Shown here: positions 59,442-64,000 of the stretch, one piece after another
Layout of the letters: each line of letters starts with the position of its first letter
Numbering within the stretch: the first letter of the stretch is position 1
Source: JAIBJN01 sp963825255
Lineage (GTDB): Bacteria; Actinomycetota; Thermoleophilia; Gaiellales; Gaiellaceae
Assembly: GCA_963825255.1 (NCBI GenBank)
Contig: CAWGSF010000008.1
Coordinates: 157,814-221,813, forward strand
Direction: 5' to 3'
Length of the DNA stretch: 64,000 nucleotides
Position numbers and translations under genes: made by a program
Notes under the pieces: generated by a model
Told to the model about the DNA's origin: nothing
Databases searched by the model: none
Seen by the model: only the letters and a program-made list of their open reading frames with translations

Positions 59442-60365
59442 CTAGTCCCGGTCTGTCGTCCGGGCGTCCCCCGTTCGAGCGAGGTCGAGCGCGCGCGCGA
59501 GGTCGGCCGGAAGGGCCGATTCGACGTCCACGTCCGCTCCGCTGAACGGATGGGGAAACGCAAGCCGGGCGGCGTGGAGGAACTGCCGCTCGAGACCGAG
59601 ATCGCCCGCGGCGCCGTAGACGGGATCGCCCGCGACGGGAAGCCCGATCGCACCGAGATGGACGCGTATCTGGTGGGTCCTGCCCGTCTCGAGCCGGACG
59701 CGGAGCAGGGCGTGCTCCGGCAGGAGCTCGGCGAGCTCGAAGGTCGTGACCGCCTCGCGCGGAGTCGCGGTGTCGAGCGAGACGCGCGTCGGGTCGCGTC
59801 GGTCCCGGCCGATGGGCGCCTCGATCCGCCCCGCGCGCGACCGCGGCCTACCCAGCACGAGGGCGAGATACTCGCGCGTCAGCTCGCGCCGCCGTAGCAG
59901 CAGCTGCAGCCGCCGGTGAGCCTCGTCGGAGCGCGCGACGACCAGGAGGCCCGAGGTGTCGCGGTCGAGCCTGTGCACGATCCCGGGCCGCTCCGCCGCC
60001 TCTCCTCCCCGGATCGAGTGTGCGAGCAGCCCGTGCACGAGCGTCCCGCTCCGGTGTCCCGACGCCGGGTGCACCACGACTCCGGCCGGCTTGTCGACGA
60101 CGAGGAACTGCTCGTCCTCGAAAGCCACGCGGAGATCCTCCACCGGCTCGGGCTCGATCGTCGCCTCGCGCCGCTCGGGGAGCTCGAACTCGAGCTCCTC
60201 CCCGCCCGCGAGCCGGTGGCTCTTGGGCTCCGCCGCCCCGTCCACGAGCACGGCGCCGCTCCGCAGGAGCCGCTCCGCCGCGGCGCGCGACCCCACGGCC
60301 TCACAGCTCGCGAGGAAGCGGTCGAGCCGCTCGCCGGCCGCCTCCGGCGGCACGACGAGCCTCAT
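59442..60365 (-). CDS. rluD: Ribosomal large subunit pseudouridine synthase RluD family
   Basis: 307 residues. N-terminal S4 domain (GERLDRFLASCEAVGSRAAA), then the RluA-type catalytic motif PGIVHRLDRDTSGLLVVARS (Asp near 139) and GRTHQIRVHLGAIGLPVAGD. ATG 60365 overlaps the lspA stop by ATGA. The usual lspA-rluD order. Confidence 0.94.
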   Translation of the reverse strand: MRLVVPPEAAGERLDRFLASCEAVGSRAAAERLLRSGAVLVDGAAEPKSHRLAGGEELEFELPERREATIEPEPVEDLRVAFEDEQFLVVDKPAGVVVHPASGHRSGTLVHGLLAHSIRGGEAAERPGIVHRLDRDTSGLLVVARSDEAHRRLQLLLRRRELTREYLALVLGRPRSRAGRIEAPIGRDRRDPTRVSLDTATPREAVTTFELAELLPEHALLRVRLETGRTHQIRVHLGAIGLPVAGDPVYGAAGDLGLERQFLHAARLAFPHPFSGADVDVESALPADLARALDLARTGDARTTDRD

Positions 60366-60871
60366 CCGCTGGTCTTGGGAGCCGAGCGGCGGAGACGAGG
60401 TTGGCGCTCGGCGAGCACGAGGGCCGCGAGCAGGATGGCCACGCCGATGACGATGAAGGTGTCGGCGAGGTTGAAGGCGGGCCAGAAGCGGAGGTCGAGG
60501 AAGTCCGTGACGTGGCCGAGACGGATCCGGTCGATGAGGTTCGAGAGGCTGCCGCCGACGAGAAGCCCGAGCGCGACCGGAAGCACGGGGTGGCGGGCGC
60601 CCGCCCGTGCGAAGTAGACGAGCATCCACCCGACGGCGACCGCGGTCAGGATCGTGACGATCGAGGCCCAGCTGGAGAAGAGCCCGAACGCGATGCCGGG
60701 GTTCGTGACGTGCCGGACCTCGAGTGGCCCGACGACGTGGACGGACTCGCCGAGCGCGAGCTGGCTGACGACGATCTGCTTCGTGACCTGATCGGCCACG
60801 ACCGCGCAGAACGCAACGGCGAGCAGCGCGAACCAGTGAAACGGCGTGGCCGAGAGCGACCGCTCGACCAT
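60362..60871 (-). CDS. lspA: Lipoprotein signal peptidase
   Basis: 169 residues from ATG 60871, four membrane helices. Catalytic Asp pair is in GHVTDFLDL and FNLADTFIVIG; the LSNLIDRIRLG block is typical. It cleaves signal peptides of prolipoproteins. The same frame is open upstream, but the extra sequence overlaps the dksA gene and is not family-like. Confidence 0.95.
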   Translation of the reverse strand: MVERSLSATPFHWFALLAVAFCAVVADQVTKQIVVSQLALGESVHVVGPLEVRHVTNPGIAFGLFSSWASIVTILTAVAVGWMLVYFARAGARHPVLPVALGLLVGGSLSNLIDRIRLGHVTDFLDLRFWPAFNLADTFIVIGVAILLAALVLAERQPRLRRSAPKTSG

Positions 60872-60939
60872 CGAGATCGGTACGCGTCCGTCCGTGGCCG
60901 ATCCGACGCGAACGTCGATCAGCCTCGCCGACGGGTTGA

Positions 60940-61296
60940 CTAACCCCTCTCGGCGAGACGCTGGCAGTCGATACACCTCGTCGCGTAGGGAATGGCCTCG
61001 AGCCGGTCGGCGGAGATCGGGAGCCCGCAGCGGGCACACGTCCCGAACGTCCCCTGGTCGATCCTGCCGAGCGCGTCGTCGATCGAGTGGAGCACGTTCT
61101 CCGAGTTCTCCTCGAGCGTGTAGTCGATCTCCCGGTTGAGCGTCGCGGTCGCGGAGTCGGCGAGGTGGTTGTCGTACGTCTCCTCCTCCGTCTCCTCCTC
61201 GAGCGACCCCGAGTTGGCCTCGTGCAGGTGCTCGACGGTGACGTTCAGGCGCTCGCGCTCGTCGAGCAGGATCCTCCGGAAGCGCTCGGTGTCCAC
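60940..61296 (-). CDS. DksA/TraR C4 zinc-finger protein
   Basis: 118 residues, GTG 61296. Coiled-coil N-terminus with an acidic stretch (SGSLEEETEEETYDNHL), then GTFGTCARCGLPISADRLEA and the second Cys pair CIDCQ. The zinc finger is intact, unlike the relative at 38984. It may act on RNA polymerase. This position beside lspA is usual in actinobacteria. Confidence 0.9.
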   Translation of the reverse strand: MDTERFRRILLDERERLNVTVEHLHEANSGSLEEETEEETYDNHLADSATATLNREIDYTLEENSENVLHSIDDALGRIDQGTFGTCARCGLPISADRLEAIPYATRCIDCQRLAERG

Positions 61297-61337
61297 GGAC
61301 CGAGTATATCCGCCGGACCGCGGGCCTCAGACGGTGA

Positions 61338-61826
61338 TCAGGCGGCCTGGTGACGCCCTCGTCCGGGCTCGTCGCGCGTCTCTGCCGGGTCGGTCCCGAG
61401 GCGCTCGAGAGCGGACACGAGGAAGGCGCGGAACTCGGCCCGGACGTCGGTCTCGACGCCGCGCAGGCGCCGGATCTCGGCCCGCAGGCGCTCCTGCTCG
61501 GACTCGGCCGAGGACGCGATGTCGCGCGCCTTCGCGCGGGCCTCCTCGACGATCAGGTCGGCCTCCTGGTGGGCGCGCGCCCGTAGCTCGTCGGCCATCC
61601 GCTCGGCGGAGAGGAGGGTGTTCCGGAGCGCCTCCTCGATCTCGCGCTGGCGATGCAGCTCGCTCTCGAGGCGCTCGATCTCGTCGCGCAGGTCCGCGCG
61701 CTCCCGCCACACGTCCTCGAAGCTCGTGGCGACGTCGGCGAGCAGCTGGTCGGCCGCATCGCGGTCGTACCCGAGCGGCCTGCGGCCGAGCTTGGCGTGC
61801 CGAATCTCGACAGGGGTGATCGACAT
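61338..61826 (-). CDS. divIVA: DivIVA-domain protein
   Basis: 162 residues. The N-terminal DivIVA motif ITPVEIRHAKLGRRPLGYDR (about 3-22) is followed by a coiled coil. Binds curved membrane at the poles or septum and organises growth. Located in the division cluster with sepF and yggT. ATG 61826. Confidence 0.93.
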   Translation of the reverse strand: MSITPVEIRHAKLGRRPLGYDRDAADQLLADVATSFEDVWRERADLRDEIERLESELHRQREIEEALRNTLLSAERMADELRARAHQEADLIVEEARAKARDIASSAESEQERLRAEIRRLRGVETDVRAEFRAFLVSALERLGTDPAETRDEPGRGRHQAA

Positions 61827-61878
61827 GGGGTCCCGTTCTTCGCCGCCCGCCGGCGGTCCCCTCCCCGCCGAGGGACGC

Positions 61879-62178
61879 TCAGAGGTAGTCGAGGCCCGCG
61901 TTCACCAGCCGCTGGAGGATGTAGAGGGTGAGGATGGCGAGGATGGGCGAGAGGTCGAGCCCGAGCCCGCCGAGGCTGACCTGGGGGATGAACCTGCGGA
62001 AGAGGCGGAGATACGGGTCGACGACGTCGTAGAGGAACTTCTGGATCCGGTTGAGCGTCGTGTTGTAGGGGATCGGGACCCACGACGCGATGATGTAGGC
62101 GATGATGCAGATGATGTAGACGAGAAACAGCACGTTGACGAAGCTGCGTGCCGTCTCGACGATGTCTGCCATCAGCAT
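61879..62178 (-). CDS. yggT: YggT-family membrane protein
   Basis: 99 residues (97 if the second Met is used). Two membrane helices around a loop with WVPIPYNTTLNRIQKFLYDV and DPYLRLFRRFIP. Role is unclear, but it is found with sepF and divIVA in Gram-positive division clusters. Confidence 0.92.
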   Translation of the reverse strand: MLMADIVETARSFVNVLFLVYIICIIAYIIASWVPIPYNTTLNRIQKFLYDVVDPYLRLFRRFIPQVSLGGLGLDLSPILAILTLYILQRLVNAGLDYL

Positions 62179-62211
62179 CGGCAGAAACCTACCGCTCCGT
62201 GCGGCCGATGC

Positions 62212-62766
62212 CTATGACTGGTTGAAGAATCCGCGGTCGATGAGCCGCGCGCGCTCTTCGGCGGAGACCTCGACGTTGCGCGGGGTCAGAAGGAAAACCT
62301 TGTCCGCCACGCGCTGCATGCTCCCGCCGAGAGCGTAGGTGAGACCGCTCGAAAAGTCGATGAGGCGCTTCGAGAGCTCCGCGTCGGTGCCCTGGAGGTT
62401 GACGATGACGGGCACGGAGTCCTTGAACTTGTCGGCGATCGACTGCGCGTCGTTGAAGCTCCGCGGGACGACGAGGTGGACGCGCACGGAGGCCGACGCC
62501 ACGGCTTCCAGCGGGACGCGGCCCCGGTTGCTGCGAGGTGGCGGCGCGGTGGCGATCGCCGTCTCCGCCTGGACGTCGGGCTCGGACCAGTCCTCGAACT
62601 CGTCCCGCTTCCGGCCGCGCGGGTTCAGACGGCGGACGTTCGGGCGGTCGCTGTACGTCCGCTCGAGGTCCTCCTCGGCGGCGTAGGCCTCCTCGTCCCA
62701 GTACTCGTCTTCCTCGACGATCCCGAAGTAGACGAGGGCGCGGCTCCAGACGTTCCCCACTCCCAT
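62212..62766 (-). CDS. sepF: Cell division protein SepF
   Basis: 184 residues. An N-terminal amphipathic segment, acidic linker (EEDEYWDEEAYAAEEDLE), then the SepF domain with VVPRSFNDAQSIADKFKD, PVIVNLQGTD, RLIDFSSGLTYALGGSMQRV and FLLTPRNVEV. SepF tethers FtsZ to the membrane, essential in actinobacteria that lack FtsA. Confidence 0.95.
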   Translation of the reverse strand: MGVGNVWSRALVYFGIVEEDEYWDEEAYAAEEDLERTYSDRPNVRRLNPRGRKRDEFEDWSEPDVQAETAIATAPPPRSNRGRVPLEAVASASVRVHLVVPRSFNDAQSIADKFKDSVPVIVNLQGTDAELSKRLIDFSSGLTYALGGSMQRVADKVFLLTPRNVEVSAEERARLIDRGFFNQS

Positions 62767-62781
62767 TGACGCCGAACGATA

Positions 62782-63327
62782 CTACCGGCCGTACAGAACG
62801 GAGCCGACCCGGACGAGCGTCGCTCCCTCCTCGGCGGCGACGCGGTAGTCCTGGGACGTGCCCATGGAGAGCTCGGGCAGATCGTGCTCGGCGGCGAGCT
62901 CGCGGAGGGCGCGGAAATAGGGTCGCGACGCCTCCGGATCCGGGGCAAGGGGCGGCATCGTCATCAGCCCGCGGACATCGGCCCCGAGCCCCCTCGCCTC
63001 CGCCAGGAAGGACGCCAGCTCGCCGGGAGCGACCCCCGACTTCGACTCCTCGCCGGAGAGGTTGACCTCGACGAGCGTCGGAATCGTGAGCCGTCGCGCG
63101 GCCGACAGGCTCGCGAGCGAGTGGCACAGCTCGCAGAGGTCGGAGACGTCGGGCGCCTTGCGCGACTGGAGGTGGCCGATGAAGTGCCAGCGGAAGCGCT
63201 CGCCGTAGCGCGCGTGCTTGGCGGCCAGGTCCTGGAGCCGGTTCTCGCCGACCACCTCCACGCCCGCGTCGGCGAGGATCCCGAGCTCGTCCGCGGAGAC
63301 GTACTTCGTCGCGGCGACCACGGTGAA
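62782..63327 (-). CDS. yggS: YggS-family PLP homeostasis protein, 5' end lost at a join
   Basis: About 182 codons are visible: VVAATKYVSADELGILADA (PLP Lys in ATKYV), GENRLQDLAAKH, RWHFIGHLQSRKAPDV, TLVEVNLSGEESKSGV, LMTMPPLAPDPEASRPYF, LSMGTSQDYRVAAEEGATLV. The first 30 or so residues of the family are missing because unrelated sequence begins near 63328. 15 bases separate it from sepF. Confidence 0.9.
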   Translation of the reverse strand, partial: FTVVAATKYVSADELGILADAGVEVVGENRLQDLAAKHARYGERFRWHFIGHLQSRKAPDVSDLCELCHSLASLSAARRLTIPTLVEVNLSGEESKSGVAPGELASFLAEARGLGADVRGLMTMPPLAPDPEASRPYFRALRELAAEHDLPELSMGTSQDYRVAAEEGATLVRVGSVLYGR

Positions 63328-63335
63328 GGCTACGG
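63325..63335. other. Probable chimeric junction
   Basis: yggS codons end at Phe-Thr-Val-Val here, and a lower-GC coding sequence of a different style starts on the opposite strand with no gap. Either an assembly join or a recent insertion. Confidence 0.65.
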
Positions 63336-63789
63336 CACCACCCCCACCAATGCCTATGCCGCCGCCGGTGGCAGTGCGGTCGACACCAATTCCGGCGTCA
63401 ACTCGAATAGCGGCCGCGACGATGCGGGGGCGGATAAGCACCGCTGGTGGGGCTTCGATATCTCAGCGATTCCGCCCGGCGCGGTCATCGTATCGGTGAC
63501 GGTCGAGCAACTGCTGTTCGTCGATAACACGACCACCAACACGCCCGGCGTCTGCTCGCGGGTGTCGTGGAACGACGGCACCAACTTCACCACCGTCGTT
63601 GGCCCGGCTGCGATGACGAATACCACCTGTTGTCAAACCGTCTCCCAGGCCGCCAGCGGCCGCACGTTTGTTTACAGCGAACTGGATAATCTCCGGGTGG
63701 AGATCCAAAACCAAGACACCAACGATAGCGCGAGTACGACGGACTACAGCCTCGACGCGGTGCGGCTCGCGATCGCGTGGAGAACCTGA
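63331..63789 (+). CDS. Partial secreted-type protein of foreign character (5' truncated)
   Basis: About 152 codons from the junction to TGA 63787-63789. Composition differs from the window: more A/T, Asn/Thr-rich (VEQLLFVDNTTTNTPGV, NQDTNDSASTTDYSLDAV). No domain is recognised. The frame is open upstream through yggS antisense, but that part is not credible. The next gene starts with an overlapping TGATG. Confidence 0.6.
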   Translation, partial: YGTTPTNAYAAAGGSAVDTNSGVNSNSGRDDAGADKHRWWGFDISAIPPGAVIVSVTVEQLLFVDNTTTNTPGVCSRVSWNDGTNFTTVVGPAAMTNTTCCQTVSQAASGRTFVYSELDNLRVEIQNQDTNDSASTTDYSLDAVRLAIAWRT

Positions 63790-64000
63790 TGCGCGAACGA
63801 AGATCCGGGGCCGGCCGTCAGGCGGGTCTTTCAGTGAACTGGCTCGCGCTCGCCGCCGTCTGCTGTCTGCCGGGTATCGCCCTGGCCTCGGGCAGCATCG
63901 GCGGGAGTATCGGCGGGACGCTTGGTTTGACGCTGATAGGTGCGCCGCCTACCAACACGCCCGCACCCACCGCGACACCGACCAATACGCCAGCCGTCGC
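63789..64000 (+). CDS. Partial secreted protein with TNTP repeats
   Basis: First 70 codons; ATG 63789 with GGAG upstream, coupled to the preceding gene. Signal peptide (about 17-34, LALAAVCCLPGIALASG), then SIGGSIGGTLG and a Thr-Pro linker (TNTPAPTATPTNTP). Such linkers are common in Chloroflexota and some proteobacteria. Cut by the right edge. Confidence 0.7.
   Translation, partial: MRERRSGAGRQAGLSVNWLALAAVCCLPGIALASGSIGGSIGGTLGLTLIGAPPTNTPAPTATPTNTPAV

Overview
The window is about 64 kb of very GC-rich DNA (many GTG starts, G/C-ending codons) and looks like an actinobacterium of a deep lineage such as the class Thermoleophilia (Gaiellales/Solirubrobacterales). The evidence is gene order and gene type only: recA-recX-rny-miaB-miaA-dapF-dapL-hflX, MurT/GatD, GarA/FtsR with an RsiG-like neighbour, SepF/YggT/DivIVA, and an LL-diaminopimelate aminotransferase route. 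No marker allows a species call.

Layout. 0-10.2 kb (+): end of thpR, then recA, a frameshifted recX, RNase Y, miaB, miaA, a DapF homologue with both catalytic cysteines replaced by serine, dapL, hflX, dut and a Nudix hydrolase. 10.2-12.3 kb (-): gatD/murT, lipid II amidation. 12.4-17.4 kb (+): a secreted subtilase with 16 tandem Ala-Ser-Trp pentapeptides and a two-membrane-block GGDEF/HD-GYP protein, each preceded by a similar three-hairpin leader. 17.4-21.9 kb: a nuclease-less homing-endonuclease-repeat protein, a class II amidotransferase, a group 2 sigma factor, a PHP phosphatase and rpoD. 22-25.4 kb: a RES/Xre toxin-antitoxin operon with a third DUF5995 gene, a putative glycoside hydrolase, and a promoter-to-terminator unit that looks like an undescribed small RNA. 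25.4-34.1 kb: membrane and Cys-pair proteins, apt, FtsR (MerR), GarA (FHA), an RsiG-like c-di-GMP-binding candidate, a ManC/pseudo-phosphomannomutase fusion, a CDP-alcohol transferase, a HutF-like deiminase and proC. 34.1-39.3 kb: secreted and signalling proteins (RTX, SLT, DUF6636, AOC-barrel, hydrolase-adenylate cyclase, Cys-less DksA). 39.3-42.75 kb: mobile-element relics at a tRNA-Pro(GGG), with an imperfect copy of the tRNA 3' part, an integrase remnant, a truncated hydrolase and a lysin-like gene. 42.9-45.3 kb: small membrane proteins and a K+ channel. 45.3-55.4 kb (-): xre-proS-ispG-rseP-dxr-cdsA-uppS-frr-pyrH-tsf-rpsB, the classic translation/isoprenoid/phospholipid block. 55.5-59.4 kb: a diguanylate cyclase and a large M36 metalloprotease. 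59.4-63.3 kb (-): rluD-lspA-dksA-divIVA-yggT-sepF-yggS, the division cluster. At about 63.33 kb yggS stops abruptly and unrelated lower-GC DNA with TNTP-rich repeats begins, a likely chimeric join or insertion.

Two themes tie the window together. First, cyclic-di-GMP: two GGDEF proteins (one also HD-GYP) and an RsiG-like protein occur within 30 kb, and a candidate structured leader precedes one of the GGDEF genes. Second, data quality: about eleven single-base indels, mostly in G/C runs, break otherwise well-conserved genes including the essential proS and dxr. This points to uncorrected sequencing errors rather than real pseudogenes, so every 'frameshifted' call should be read in that light.
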